From VRUE01 sp963817905 (GTDB lineage Bacteria > Actinomycetota > Thermoleophilia > Solirubrobacterales > 70-9): 64,000 nt of DNA. The notes under the pieces were generated by a model. The model had not been told where the DNA came from. It searched no databases and saw only the letters and a program-made list of their open reading frames with translations. The position numbers and the translations under genes were made by a program. The number at the start of each line of letters is the position of its first letter. The first letter of the stretch is position 1. This document shows, piece after piece, positions 1 through 9,389 of this stretch. The stretch is taken from NCBI GenBank assembly GCA_963817905.1, contig CAWFPS010000003.1, positions 1,240,001-1,304,000 of the forward strand, read 5' to 3'.

Positions 1-1281
1 GTCGCTGAGGGCGCCCTCGGCCGCGCAGAGCTGCTCAACGAACTGCTGGGAGAGATACTGGACGCGGGTGTCCCCGTCCTCGGGTCCGCCAACCCCGACT
101 GAGGTTTCTTCTCCGTCACCCCAGATCACCTTGATCTTGAGCTCACTGAGGTGGTCGGCCGCGCGCCTGATGAAGGACTTCGCGTTGTCGCGCGCCTCCG
201 GCGAGCCGGCACCGGTAGTGACTAGGTCGACCAGGGCGGTCTTGCCTGAGCCCCTGGCACCAATGATCCCGACAAGGCTCGGGTTGAGGTCGATTCTCGC
301 CGGAATGCACCAATTGGCGCCCGTGAGCTCGATCGCGCTGATTACCTTGTAGGGAAGGGCACCGTCGGGCGGCGCCGCGCCGATGTGGGCGCGCACCGCG
401 GGCTCGATCAGGGCCTGGCGCAGCGCTTCGAAGCTCGGACCGCCCTTGATCCAAGTGAAGCGGTCCAGGTCCGGAGCGCAGACCCGCTCGAGCTTGTGGG
501 CATCCGAACCGTGAAGGCAAGGTTTGGCACCGTCGTACTTCTCGCGCAGCTCCTCGATTGAGTCAACGCCCTCCCCAAGCCAGAATGCGCGATCGCTTGG
601 GGTTCCGGAGAAGATGACCCCGGCCAACCGCTCGATCTCTTGGCGGGTGGCGGCCATCGAGGCATCCCCCTTCATCCCGGAGGTGCCGCTGCCCGTCGTC
701 GCCGCCACAGCGACGACGATGTTCTTCTGCGCCCACTCGCTGTCGTCGAGAGCCCTCTTCAGCTCCTCAGTCGTCGTCTTGAACTGGTTCGTGCCCACCT
801 CGAGCGCCCGCTGCTCCTCGATGGCATCCTTGTCATGCGCACGCCCGAGCCGAATCAAGTCCTCACGGGTGCAGCTGTAGGCCTCTCTCTTCGCCTTGAA
901 CGTCAGCGAACCGAGAAAGCGGCGCGCCTCTTCGACGTGGTCGTGGTCCTCGGGTGAGATCAGCAGATGGGCATTGACTGCCGATCCGCTGCCGGTCGCG
1001 ACCCCGAGGCGCATCTCGACATTGGCGAAGATCAGCTCGACGTCGGGGAGGCGACCCTCGGCCTTCTCGGCCAGCACGCGCTCGTAGAGGTCGACACTCC
1101 AGTAGTCGGTTATCCCGAGCGCAGCCACGGTCGGCGTCGCGGCTTCGATCCGGACGAGGTATTCCTCCCAGGCGTCAGGTCCCTCGAATTCGTCCTCCAG
1201 CACCGTTCCTGGCGCGTGGATGTGTGGATCCCACCGTTGCCAGAGCGATCCACGGTCGAGTGATGTCGTTGAGGCAGACAC
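1..1281 (-). CDS. TrlF-like PHP-domain/AAA ATPase, N-terminal part
   Basis: The frame is open from a GTG at 1281 to the window edge (427 codons), so the 3' end is missing. The N-terminus reads WDPHIHAPGTV, an HxH motif of PHP phosphoesterases. A later HGSDAH motif completes a PHP-like metal site at about residues 250-255. A Walker A loop, GARGSGKTAL, follows at about residue 340. PHP followed by an ABC-type ATPase is the architecture of TrlF-family proteins, which are linked to defence and tRNA/DNA processing. The full protein would be expected to be about twice this length. It is divergent from the SIR2-like gene, with about 107 bp between the starts. The family call is confident; the biochemical role is inferred from family only. 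Confidence 0.8.
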   Translation of the reverse strand, partial: MSASTTSLDRGSLWQRWDPHIHAPGTVLEDEFEGPDAWEEYLVRIEAATPTVAALGITDYWSVDLYERVLAEKAEGRLPDVELIFANVEMRLGVATGSGSAVNAHLLISPEDHDHVEEARRFLGSLTFKAKREAYSCTREDLIRLGRAHDKDAIEEQRALEVGTNQFKTTTEELKRALDDSEWAQKNIVVAVAATTGSGTSGMKGDASMAATRQEIERLAGVIFSGTPSDRAFWLGEGVDSIEELREKYDGAKPCLHGSDAHKLERVCAPDLDRFTWIKGGPSFEALRQALIEPAVRAHIGAAPPDGALPYKVISAIELTGANWCIPARIDLNPSLVGIIGARGSGKTALVDLVTTGAGSPEARDNAKSFIRRAADHLSELKIKVIWGDGEETSVGVGGPEDGDTRVQYLSQQFVEQLCAAEGALSD

Positions 1282-1388
1282 AACCCGTAACCCTATTGCC
1301 GTATCAGCGTCAGATAGCGTTCGCTCGCATCGGAGTTCGCCACAATCAGTTGGCTAACTTGACCTGATCCGGTCGGACGTCCCATTCG

Positions 1389-2456
1389 ATGGACCCAATC
1401 CTGAGTCCCCAGTATGGGAGTCCGGTTCGCAATAGCTTTTCGCGCGAAGCGGAAGCTTGGTGCAGCACCTATCGTCGGCTCATGCCAAAGCTCGCCTCCT
1501 CCGGCCCCGCAACGGTGATTCTCCTTGGCGCCGGCTTCTCAAGTATTGCGGGTGTCCCTCTGGCCGCAGAGCTCTTTCGCGACGAGCCCGAGGTTGACCG
1601 TGTCACCCGCCGACAACTCGTTCGGGCTGTCCGCACTCGCTGGTTGGCCTGGCATGAGAAGACCAGAGGAACGCCCGAGGAATATCTCGCCCAACTCGAG
1701 ACCGAGGGGGGAGTGCCTTGGCGTGAGGCGGTTTGGTACGCCGGCTTGGTCATTGCCCTGCGGATGGGTGAGCTTCGCCAGATCGGATTTCAGCGGCAAC
1801 TGACGGTGACCAAGCAGAACCTCGATCGCAAGAGCGTGCCGGTCCATGAGGAATTCTGGACGGCGGTTTTTACGCGGACCGCCGTGGCCGCAGTCGTGAC
1901 GACCAACTACGACATCCTCGCCGAGCGCGGTATGCGGCATCAGCCCCGGCCGCGGGTAGCGCGGCCCGGCTTCAACTACGGGGCCGGCGACCGGTATCTG
2001 GCTGGCGGCGGCTATCCCGGCTACGCACATATTCAACGAGTTGTTGCCTGTGGCAGCGTGCCGCTCCTGAAGTTGCACGGATCGGTCTCCTGGGCCGAGC
2101 GGGGAGGTGAACTGGTCCAGTACCACGACTGTCGGCCAGCGATCCGCGGTGACGCTCTGATCGTCGCGCCGGTTCGCGGTAAGCAACCTCCGAAGTTGCT
2201 CGCTCCAATCTGGCAGCGGGCTCACGCAGCTCTTGCTCAGGCCGAACGGGTGCTGGTTGTCGGCTATAGCCTGCCGGAGTACGACGACCAAGTCATCGAG
2301 ATCCTTCGAGCTACCTCAGCAACTTGCCGTTTTCACCTTCTGGATCCGGCCCCCGGCCTCGTTGGGAAGTATGAGCGCACTCTCGGCCGAGCCGTTGTCC
2401 AGCACCCGGGCCTCCCGAGGGCGATCGAGGAACTCGCCTTTCTCGGTCCTGCGTGA
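1389..2456 (+). CDS. SIR2-like NAD-binding protein
   Basis: This 355-residue protein has a SIR2-like Rossmann core: GAGFSSIAG (47-55), TTNYD (171-175), LKLHGSVSW (227-235) and VVGYSLPEYD (290-299). These correspond to the NAD-binding loop and the conserved Asn/Asp and His motifs of the SIR2_2 type found in bacterial defence systems, where the domain hydrolyses NAD+ on phage infection. No zinc-binding Cys cluster of deacetylase sirtuins is seen, so deacetylation is unlikely. The gene stands between a TrlF-like gene and a CHAT-protease gene, which supports a defence role. That role is inference from family and context. Confidence 0.82.
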   Translation: MDPILSPQYGSPVRNSFSREAEAWCSTYRRLMPKLASSGPATVILLGAGFSSIAGVPLAAELFRDEPEVDRVTRRQLVRAVRTRWLAWHEKTRGTPEEYLAQLETEGGVPWREAVWYAGLVIALRMGELRQIGFQRQLTVTKQNLDRKSVPVHEEFWTAVFTRTAVAAVVTTNYDILAERGMRHQPRPRVARPGFNYGAGDRYLAGGGYPGYAHIQRVVACGSVPLLKLHGSVSWAERGGELVQYHDCRPAIRGDALIVAPVRGKQPPKLLAPIWQRAHAALAQAERVLVVGYSLPEYDDQVIEILRATSATCRFHLLDPAPGLVGKYERTLGRAVVQHPGLPRAIEELAFLGPA

Positions 2457-2584
2457 AGAGATCCGCTCCCCGGTTGCGGTGTAACCGTCGTCGGGGTCGC
2501 CCCTATTCGCGCAGAGCGGGAGTGAAATTGAAAGTGCGGATCCGAGCCCCCGACTTTTGAGTGGGATCTTGGGATGATCGCGCA

Positions 2585-3373
2585 ATGCGTTGGCTCATTA
2601 CTCTCTCCGCACAGGCATCCGATGTCGAGCGGCTGTCGTCCGAGCCCATCGAAGGACTGTCTGCGAACCCCGACGATCCCAGGGAGCTGCTTTTGGAGCT
2701 CAACGATCCGGAGGAAAACACAGCTCGAACGGAGGGCGCACAGGCCATGAAGCCCGAGCTTGAAGCGTTCGTGGACCGTCTAAATGGCGTTGGGCGGTTG
2801 CGCTGGGGCCGAACGTTCGAGGGTGTCGCCATCACCACGATCAAGTCGTTCGACGAGAACGGCCGACCGACGCAGCATGTTTTCCTCGAACCTGCTCGGG
2901 AGCACATGCTCCCGGAGGATTTCGCTGACATGGTCGAGAGGCTGGGCCACGAGCGACCCCCAATGCCCAAAGGGCTCGAGATCGTCAACGCACTCGATGT
3001 TGCTGCCTCGATCGGTCTCGCGACAACCCAACCAGAGGTAATGCGCGCCGTTCATCTGGTGGATCTCATGCTCCAGGGTGATGACGAGATCGACTGGATA
3101 GCCGGCTACGCTGCGCTGGAGATTGTCGAGCACGATCTTCAAGTCCGCAAGCTAGACGGTCAAAAGCTTGGCTGGTGGACCAGGCGAGAGTTGCGCGACT
3201 TTAAAGCTACGGCCAATAGTCCCGACGCGCTCGGCTACAGCGCTCGACATGGCAAGCGGTCCAGCTTGAAGGAGGCGCGGATGAAGACCAAAGACGCAAG
3301 CTGGCTTGTGCGGCGTATCGTCGCCAATTGGACTACGTACCTTCTGACGGCAGAAGCAACCTCCGCCGGCTAG
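2585..3373 (+). CDS. hypothetical protein with C-terminal TAN/ARHG motif
   Basis: 262 residues if started at the ATG at 2585 (MRWLITL); an in-frame GTG at 2561 would add eight residues. No enzyme motif is recognised. The C-terminal third is helical and carries W-x-T-R-R-E, then F-K-x-T-A-N and S-A-R-H-G. I have seen this pattern in a widespread family of uncharacterised actinobacterial proteins. It starts about 130 bp after the SIR2-like gene on the same strand, so it may share that operon. No function is assigned. Confidence 0.6.
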   Translation: MRWLITLSAQASDVERLSSEPIEGLSANPDDPRELLLELNDPEENTARTEGAQAMKPELEAFVDRLNGVGRLRWGRTFEGVAITTIKSFDENGRPTQHVFLEPAREHMLPEDFADMVERLGHERPPMPKGLEIVNALDVAASIGLATTQPEVMRAVHLVDLMLQGDDEIDWIAGYAALEIVEHDLQVRKLDGQKLGWWTRRELRDFKATANSPDALGYSARHGKRSSLKEARMKTKDASWLVRRIVANWTTYLLTAEATSAG

Positions 3374-3429
3374 AAAGACGGCGGAGTAATTCCGTTCGTC
3401 GCGCGAGGCAGGAGTGGCAGGCCAACACC

Positions 3430-3903
3430 TCAGGCGCTCGTGATTGAGACCACGAGCAGTGCCAGCCAGATAGCCATGAACAGAGGGAAAACGAGTCGGA
3501 GTAGGGCTAGTCGGAGTGGATCGTCTCCGCGAAAGAGGCTGCCCTTCAGCCAGCTACTACGGCGCCCGTCTTCGACCCTGCTACGAATTTGGTCGTAGAG
3601 CGGATCATGTGCGCGTAGTTCGATCCTGACGACCTTGATGAAGTCGTGGTGCAACGTAATTACATACCAGAGCAAGCCGGTCACCATTAGACCTGCGCAC
3701 TCCAAGAGGAGCGTTGTAATCAGTTGAGCATCGTTGCTTGACTGCATCAGAACGACCGCCCCGACAAGGATCGACTCGATAAGGGCAAAAACAACTATCC
3801 AGTTGGCGACCATTTGGTCTTCGTGGATTCCCCATGCCCACAACCGATCGCGGTCTGCGGGATCAGGAGCGTTGTCTGAGCGATCTGACATTTGAAGTCT
3901 CAA
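3430..3903 (-). CDS. small three-helix membrane protein
   Basis: 157 residues. After a charged N-terminus with the segment WAWGIHEDQMVANW there are two hydrophobic helices (about 33-54 and 60-84), a basic cytoplasmic loop with RSRVEDGRR, and a third helix at the C-terminus (about 134-155). The W-x-W-x-x-H-E-D followed by two adjacent helices resembles small uncharacterised membrane proteins of other bacteria. It is convergent with the SIR2-associated genes and divergent from the CHAT gene. Membrane proteins of this size often act as effectors beside cytoplasmic sensors, but nothing here shows that directly. An in-frame ATG at 3891 is an alternative start. Confidence 0.6.
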   Translation of the reverse strand: MRLQMSDRSDNAPDPADRDRLWAWGIHEDQMVANWIVVFALIESILVGAVVLMQSSNDAQLITTLLLECAGLMVTGLLWYVITLHHDFIKVVRIELRAHDPLYDQIRSRVEDGRRSSWLKGSLFRGDDPLRLALLRLVFPLFMAIWLALLVVSITSA

Positions 3904-4316
3904 CTAAACGTAGAGGTACCATCGGCTGTCAGGATGCGGCACGGGGGCGCGATATGCGCGGCGCCACCCGACCGCCGCCCACATAACGCGTCAGCGCGCC
4001 ATTTCGAGTTGGGCAACAAGCGTGATCAACCTTCGATTTGCCTGCTCCGTTTGTACATTTCTACTGTCGACCGAAGGCTCCTGTTCGCGCAAAACAGCAC
4101 TCACGCCCTTGCGAATATCGACGGCGTGACCATGGCGCGGATGCGGCGGTTGATCAACGCCCCGAGAGCGCATCTTTAAAGGCGCTGCTTGACCCTTCAG
4201 CAGCGTCCTGGAAGTAACCGGCCGCGATGACCTGCCACGTGGGCGAACAGCTTGGCTTCGCGGTTTGCGACGGGCCCTTAGCCCGTCAATCGCCCATTCG
4301 TTCATCCTTTGGGGGT
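3904..4316. other. intergenic region upstream of the CHAT gene
   Basis: About 400 bp with no convincing gene. It separates the divergent membrane-protein and CHAT genes and presumably holds promoters for both. I see no clear sigma-70 motif, riboswitch or long inverted repeat. An in-frame ATG for the CHAT gene occurs at 4227, but codon choice between 4227 and 4316 is less GC-biased than in the gene body. Confidence 0.4.
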
Positions 4317-7300
4317 GTGAGTGGGCAGACCGAGACAGAGGCGGTTGCAGAGAAGTTCCTGCTGGCTTCTGAGCGGGACTTGCCGGCGCTAGTCGTTGCG
4401 GTGCTGGAGCAGGAGAGCACCTTGGGGTGGCTGTATCGGCTTCTGGAGGTCGACTCGGCGCGCGGCCAGCTCGTCCTCTCCATCGCCCTAGATGTGGTCG
4501 AGGGGGCGTTGGCAGCCGACGAATCCGACGAAGTCGCGGCGTCGATGCTTGCGGAGGTATGCGGCGTGCTCGCCCGGACAGCCTCCGCCGCCGGAGACGA
4601 GGCCGGATCGCGGCGGATACTCACGGAGACACGAGAGGTGCTCCGGAACTGCGGTTGGAGGGACTTTGAGCGCTTGGTCGTCGCCGAACTCTTCAGGATG
4701 GTGCTAGAGCAGGGCGATGCCGAGCTGGCCTCCCAGCTCTCCGACGAACTGCTGCGCATCGTCGGCAGGCGCGAGCTGGAGCCACCACTCAGGGAACTCC
4801 TACTGAGCGCCGCTCACATCGCCTACTACGAGGTCGGGGATCTTGACCTCGCGTACCGGTGCGCCGATGTGTTGAGGCCCGATCCGCCGGCCGCCATGAT
4901 CGCTGGCTTCGTCCTCCAACGCGAAGAAAGATGGAGCGAGGCGCTCGAGATCTGGGAGGAGCTTGGTGACATCGGCGAGGGACCCGGCATCGAGCTGAAT
5001 CACATCGTCGCCCTGGCGAATATCGGAAAGGGACAGCGGGCGCGGGCGGAGCTCGAGGAGCTGCTGGATCGATTTCCCGATTACTGGAAGGGGCTGGCAC
5101 AGCGCTCGCTGTTCGAGCTCGAATGCCCCGGCGGCGCGGCGCGGTCCAACCTGGAGCGGACGTTTGCCCTGGCGGTCCAGGAACAGATCGAACCGCAGCA
5201 GATCGGGGATGCGGTGGCAATGGTGACGAGTCTGGCAAGGGAAAACGGGTACGCCGACCCGGTGGAGAGAGCGATGGGTGTCCTGGAGGATGACCAGCGG
5301 GCCGAGGTTCGCCTCACGGCGAAGTACTCGCGAGGCCTTCTGCTCGTCGAGCAGGCGCGCCACGCGCAGGCCGCTCGGAGATTCGGAGAAGCCCTAGAAC
5401 TGAGCGGCGAGGATGAGCAGAGGTCGAGCGAGATCCGCTTGGCGCTTGTCGATGCCCTCCTTGCCAGCGGGCAGGAAGAGGACGCCGTCGACGCGATCGA
5501 GCCACTCGTGCAACCGGATGGACTGCCGGAGGAGGCGGCATCTCGCCTCGAGAGGCTCGCTGCCGCGCAACCGTCTGCCCGGGTCGGTCTGCTGCGGGCA
5601 ATGGCCGACTACGCCGAGATGAAATTGGCGCCCGCCGAAACGGAGCTTACCGCACTGCTCGCCGAGGATCTGACGAATGTAGGCGCTCGCAGGTTGAGGG
5701 GCATTGTCAGACTCTCCACGTCGCTGAGGGAGGACGAAGAGAGCTGGAACGAGGCGGCTGGCGTCGAGCGCTACCTCAGCGGGATAGACGACTTGGGACG
5801 GGCCGCGCGCGAAGGCGACGCCGAGGCACTGGAGGCCTATCGCTGGGCTGTCGATCGGGCGCGCGCCAGCTGGGTCCTGCGCGGGAGCCTGATGTTCGCC
5901 GACACCGGGGAGGCCGACCAATACTGCCTGATCGAGGGCCTTGCGGAGGCCGAGCAGGCGCTGTCGTCGGCACTTGCGAGCATCGAGGAGCGGGATTGGC
6001 CGAGTGCGGTCGCTCACACCGAGGACGCCCGGCGGCGCTTCGAGCGCATCGACATGCCGGTCGAAGCCGGACGACAGGTTCTCCTCCTCGCCGACCTCGC
6101 ACTGCGGCAGTCTGAGCCGCGCCGTGCGCTGGACCTGCTCGACGACGCAAAAGGACTGCTCGCCCTGCAGCTGACACCCCTCGAGGAGGAGAGCGCGCGC
6201 CAGGCAAACGAAACCGCCGCGGCTGCGGCAGCTCGCGGTGCAGTCGGCCTCGCGCTGCCTTTGGACTATCTCTTCTTTCTCACGGGCACCGCGCTAAGCA
6301 CGATGGCCTACCGGCGGATCGTCCGCGCGCAGGCGCTTTCGGCGATCGGCCGCTACCAGGAGGCATTGAAGGAGCTGGGGGACGAGGATGAGCTGCTGGA
6401 CCAACGCGGGAAGCTCGGCCTGCTTGAGCTCGACGGTGGCGAGAGCGTTCGGGCGGCGATCGCGGTCCTGCGCGATGCGGGCGAGCCGGCGCGCGCGCTG
6501 GCGCTGCGCGACCGCGCCCTCCTGGCTGCAGACGGACCCCTACGGAAGGTGGCGATCCTCACCACCTGCGCCGGTTGCCTTCTCGAACTTGGCGAGCCCG
6601 AGAAGGCCCTGACGACTCTGGGGGAAGCGCGCGCCGTAGAGGGCGTCGAGGGTCCGCGCGCGATCTGGGCGGTCGTCGACCACACGGAGGCGATCATCCA
6701 GCTCGAGAGGCACGCGGAGCGGTCGGTCGAGCTCTTGGGTGAGCAGGTCATCGAAGACCTTGGACCGGCGCCGCGCAGGGCAGCTGGTCTGATGACGAAG
6801 GCCTACGGACTGCAAGCGCTGGGTCGTCCCACCGAGGCCGAGGCTTTCGCGCGACGGGTAGAACGGCTCCTGGACGATCACATGGCCTCGATCGCACTCG
6901 CGGCGGATCATTCGCTATCGCACAGGGCATGGCAGGGCGCTCGTCGGATCAGGTGCTCGATCGCCGCGGAGCGCGGCGACGCGGAGGAGATGCTGGTGCT
7001 CTTGGCCGGCCTCAAGGGCCGGGCGCTTGCCATACAGCAGGCTGTCACGCTGGCGGGCCCAAAGCCACCGTCGCCCGTGGAGACGACGGTAGCCGCAGAG
7101 CGCGACGATCTGCTCGCGCTGCTGCGCCACGCCGAGCTCCACGGCGGCGCGATCAGTTGGCTTCACTACCGCTCACTGGACGTAGCCGGCAGGTCTCTCA
7201 TCAAGCGATCGCCGGATGGCGGTCCGAGGCTCGATATCGACAAGGCCCGCGCCGCGCTCAAAGACGCACGGGAGCGCCTCGCCTCGCTGCAGGTTCACGC

Positions 7301-8582
7301 TGGCGAGCTTCCCGCCAAGGCGGGAGGCGAGGAGCTGATCGATCTGAGCCGGGTGAGGGCAATGCTCGGGGATGCCTCAAGGGGAACCGTCCTAATCGAC
7401 ATGTTGCTCGACGAGGATCAGTGCTACCTCAACGGCTTGGCGGCGGGGGTCGAGCCGTGGACGATCGCGGTGGACTGTGGGGAGGCGGAGATCCGGTCGC
7501 TGGTGACTGAAGTCCGCCAGGCGGGGGACTGGTCCGACGACAACCCCGTGTGGACGGATCAGCGACTCGGGCGAATCGTCGACGCCGTCCAGGAGAAAAC
7601 GTCTCCCGGCGACCATGTGGTGCTCATCCGGCACGGTCCATTGCACGAACTGCCGCTGCACGCGGTCGAGGGAGGTGCCGGCACCCTGGCGGCCCGCAAC
7701 ACGATCTCCTATGCACCCGGAATGGGCGCCCTACTGTCCTGCCGGGCCGAGCGACCCGCCACGGGCGAGGCGGTCGTGATTGCGGACAGCCTCGGCGACC
7801 TGCCACACGCGCGCCTCGAGGGCCAGAGCGTCGCCGACCTGATGGCAGTGTCGCCTCTGGTCGGGTTTCGGGCAGACAGAAGGCGGCTGCTCACCGCCAT
7901 GGGGGAGCGCGCCCCCTCGGTGCTTCACGTCGCCTGCCACGGTCTCTTCGACGAAGAGGACCCCGATGCCTCGCGACTGATCCTTGCGGCGAGCACCTGG
8001 GGTGCGAATGGGGATGGCGCCACCGATCTGACCGCCCGTGACATTGCCCGGTTGCCACTTCAGGGCGCGGTCGTGATCCTCAGCGCCTGTCACAGCGGCG
8101 TCAACGCATTGAAGCCGGGAGACGAGCCTTTCGGCCTGACCCGTGCGTTTCTGACGGCCGGCGCGCGCGCCGTTGTCGCTGCGCGGTGGGCGGTGGACGA
8201 TGTCTCGACCTGGCTGTTGATGAGTAAATTCACCGAACTGCGGCGATTGAACGGCTTGGGCGTGGTCGAGGCGCTCGCCGACGCCCAGCGTTGGGTCAGA
8301 GAGATGTCGGCCCCCGAGATGACCGCCCTCTGCGATGCGGCGCTGCGCGAAGGCGGCGCGACCAGCGCAGCGGTCGTCGAGTTGCTCAATCGTCGCTGCG
8401 CGCAGGGCCTCGCCGCGACCGGTCGGGCGACGGATGCTGAGGCGATGGCCCGTGCGGCGGACCTGCTGGCGACAATGCCCGGTCCCCGCTCGCGGGGCAT
8501 CCGAGCCCTGAAAGCCGATGAGCGTCCCTTCTCCGATCGCGAGTACTGGGCGGCGTTCGAAGTCGTCGGGGACTGGGTCTAG
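4317..8582 (+). CDS. giant helical-repeat (TPR-like) protein with C-terminal CHAT protease
   Basis: The largest protein of the window (1421 residues from a GTG at 4317; 1451 from the ATG at 4227). The first about 1000 residues are Ala/Leu/Glu-rich helical hairpins, such as the repeated A-x-x-A-L-x-x-L-G pattern, typical of TPR-like solenoids. The C-terminus is a CHAT domain (caspase-like, clan CD). It has VLHVACHGLF with the presumed catalytic His at about 1208 and ILSACHSG with the catalytic Cys at about 1258, then GLTRAFLTAGARAVVAARW. TPR-CHAT proteins are known as proteases in caspase-like bacterial immunity (e.g. the Craspase partner) and in orphan loci. No Cas7-11-like partner is seen here. 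The 5-kb context with SIR2 and TrlF genes suggests defence; the trigger and substrate are unknown. Confidence 0.85.
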   Translation: MSGQTETEAVAEKFLLASERDLPALVVAVLEQESTLGWLYRLLEVDSARGQLVLSIALDVVEGALAADESDEVAASMLAEVCGVLARTASAAGDEAGSRRILTETREVLRNCGWRDFERLVVAELFRMVLEQGDAELASQLSDELLRIVGRRELEPPLRELLLSAAHIAYYEVGDLDLAYRCADVLRPDPPAAMIAGFVLQREERWSEALEIWEELGDIGEGPGIELNHIVALANIGKGQRARAELEELLDRFPDYWKGLAQRSLFELECPGGAARSNLERTFALAVQEQIEPQQIGDAVAMVTSLARENGYADPVERAMGVLEDDQRAEVRLTAKYSRGLLLVEQARHAQAARRFGEALELSGEDEQRSSEIRLALVDALLASGQEEDAVDAIEPLVQPDGLPEEAASRLERLAAAQPSARVGLLRAMADYAEMKLAPAETELTALLAEDLTNVGARRLRGIVRLSTSLREDEESWNEAAGVERYLSGIDDLGRAAREGDAEALEAYRWAVDRARASWVLRGSLMFADTGEADQYCLIEGLAEAEQALSSALASIEERDWPSAVAHTEDARRRFERIDMPVEAGRQVLLLADLALRQSEPRRALDLLDDAKGLLALQLTPLEEESARQANETAAAAAARGAVGLALPLDYLFFLTGTALSTMAYRRIVRAQALSAIGRYQEALKELGDEDELLDQRGKLGLLELDGGESVRAAIAVLRDAGEPARALALRDRALLAADGPLRKVAILTTCAGCLLELGEPEKALTTLGEARAVEGVEGPRAIWAVVDHTEAIIQLERHAERSVELLGEQVIEDLGPAPRRAAGLMTKAYGLQALGRPTEAEAFARRVERLLDDHMASIALAADHSLSHRAWQGARRIRCSIAAERGDAEEMLVLLAGLKGRALAIQQAVTLAGPKPPSPVETTVAAERDDLLALLRHAELHGGAISWLHYRSLDVAGRSLIKRSPDGGPRLDIDKARAALKDARERLASLQVHAGELPAKAGGEELIDLSRVRAMLGDASRGTVLIDMLLDEDQCYLNGLAAGVEPWTIAVDCGEAEIRSLVTEVRQAGDWSDDNPVWTDQRLGRIVDAVQEKTSPGDHVVLIRHGPLHELPLHAVEGGAGTLAARNTISYAPGMGALLSCRAERPATGEAVVIADSLGDLPHARLEGQSVADLMAVSPLVGFRADRRRLLTAMGERAPSVLHVACHGLFDEEDPDASRLILAASTWGANGDGATDLTARDIARLPLQGAVVILSACHSGVNALKPGDEPFGLTRAFLTAGARAVVAARWAVDDVSTWLLMSKFTELRRLNGLGVVEALADAQRWVREMSAPEMTALCDAALREGGATSAAVVELLNRRCAQGLAATGRATDAEAMARAADLLATMPGPRSRGIRALKADERPFSDREYWAAFEVVGDWV

Positions 8583-8620
8583 CGGGCCAAATAACCCTTG
8601 CCCCAATCTCCAGGCTAATT

Positions 8621-8665
8621 GCTCCCGCGTATCCGCGAGTGCTGCAATCGCCTGAAAGCGGGAGC
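8621..8665. terminator. inverted repeat between convergent genes
   Basis: GCTCCCGC at 8621-8628 pairs with GCGGGAGC at 8658-8665, in the 109-bp gap between the convergent CHAT and HTH genes. The 29-nt loop and lack of a T-run make this a weak terminator candidate. Confidence 0.3.
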
Positions 8666-8691
8666 CGAGATGGCCTCAAGTGTGGTTCGTT

Positions 8692-9012
8692 TCAGGCCTC
8701 GCCTGCGGGCTCTTTTTCCGTAACCGTGTACTGGGCTGGTCCCGAATGCTCGATCCAGCCGGGACGCCAAGTGACGCCGACGACGAGGTCTCCAACTGAG
8801 GTCGAGTAGGTGCCGGCGAGGCGGACCAAGACGTCGAGAGCGGGGATGTATTCGCCGCTCTCGATCTTGTCGAGCCTGGAGCGGGTGAGGACGGCACGCT
8901 TGGCAGCCTCCTTCTGATCGAGGCCGGCGAGTTCGCGGGCGCGGTAGAGGTTGTCCGCGAAGCGGGCCAGGGCCTTGAAGGGGAACGGGGTTTTGGATCG
9001 CGTCCCGGCCAT
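8692..9012 (-). CDS. XRE-family HTH protein (second of pair)
   Basis: 106 residues from the ATG at 9012 (an ATG at 9015 is adjacent). Residues about 20-75 form an HTH_3/XRE domain: FADNLYRARELAGLDQKEAAKRAVLTR is split here into the usual helix 1-2-3 pattern, followed by KIESGEYIPALDVLVRLAG. The C-terminal segment VGVTWRPGWIEH resembles the same segment in the upstream XRE protein, so the two are paralogues. Its start overlaps the upstream stop (ATGATGG), indicating translational coupling. It is the last gene of a five-gene minus-strand operon. Confidence 0.8.
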   Translation of the reverse strand: MAGTRSKTPFPFKALARFADNLYRARELAGLDQKEAAKRAVLTRSRLDKIESGEYIPALDVLVRLAGTYSTSVGDLVVGVTWRPGWIEHSGPAQYTVTEKEPAGEA

Positions 9013-9389
9013 CATCGGGAGCCGTTCGTGGCCTCGACCGCCACGGTTTGGGCCAGAGGCTCGACGGGGCAATCGCTGGCTCGGCCCTCCCGCTCGACCA
9101 CCTTCCACCCCCCAGGCACGACGATCTCATAGCCGGGGCGCCACTCCAGGCCGGCGACGAGATCGTCCAGGGAGACGCCGAGGCTGCCTGCGATCCGCAG
9201 CGCCGTGTCGACGCGGGGCATGCGCTCGCCACGCTCCAGAAGGCTGACCTCGGTGCGGTGGATCGAGGCTCGGAAGCTCAGCTCTTCCTGGGAGACATTT
9301 GCTCCCCCGCGACAGCGGGCCAGGTTCTGGCCAAAACGAACCTTCATCTCCGGTGTGGGCGGTGCCGAGGTCGCGTGGCGCCGGCTCAT
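9012..9389 (-). CDS. XRE-family HTH protein (first of pair)
   Basis: 125 residues from MSRRHATS at 9389. The XRE domain has the helices FGQNLARCRGG and VSQEELSFRASIHRTEVSLLE, then RGERMPRVDTALRIAGSLGVSLDDL. It is followed by LEWRPGY, a motif shared with the downstream paralogue. The start codon overlaps the stop of the SSB-like gene as ATGA. These are probably regulators of a mobile element or of this operon; the DNA target is not identifiable. Confidence 0.82.
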   Translation of the reverse strand: MSRRHATSAPPTPEMKVRFGQNLARCRGGANVSQEELSFRASIHRTEVSLLERGERMPRVDTALRIAGSLGVSLDDLVAGLEWRPGYEIVVPGGWKVVEREGRASDCPVEPLAQTVAVEATNGSR

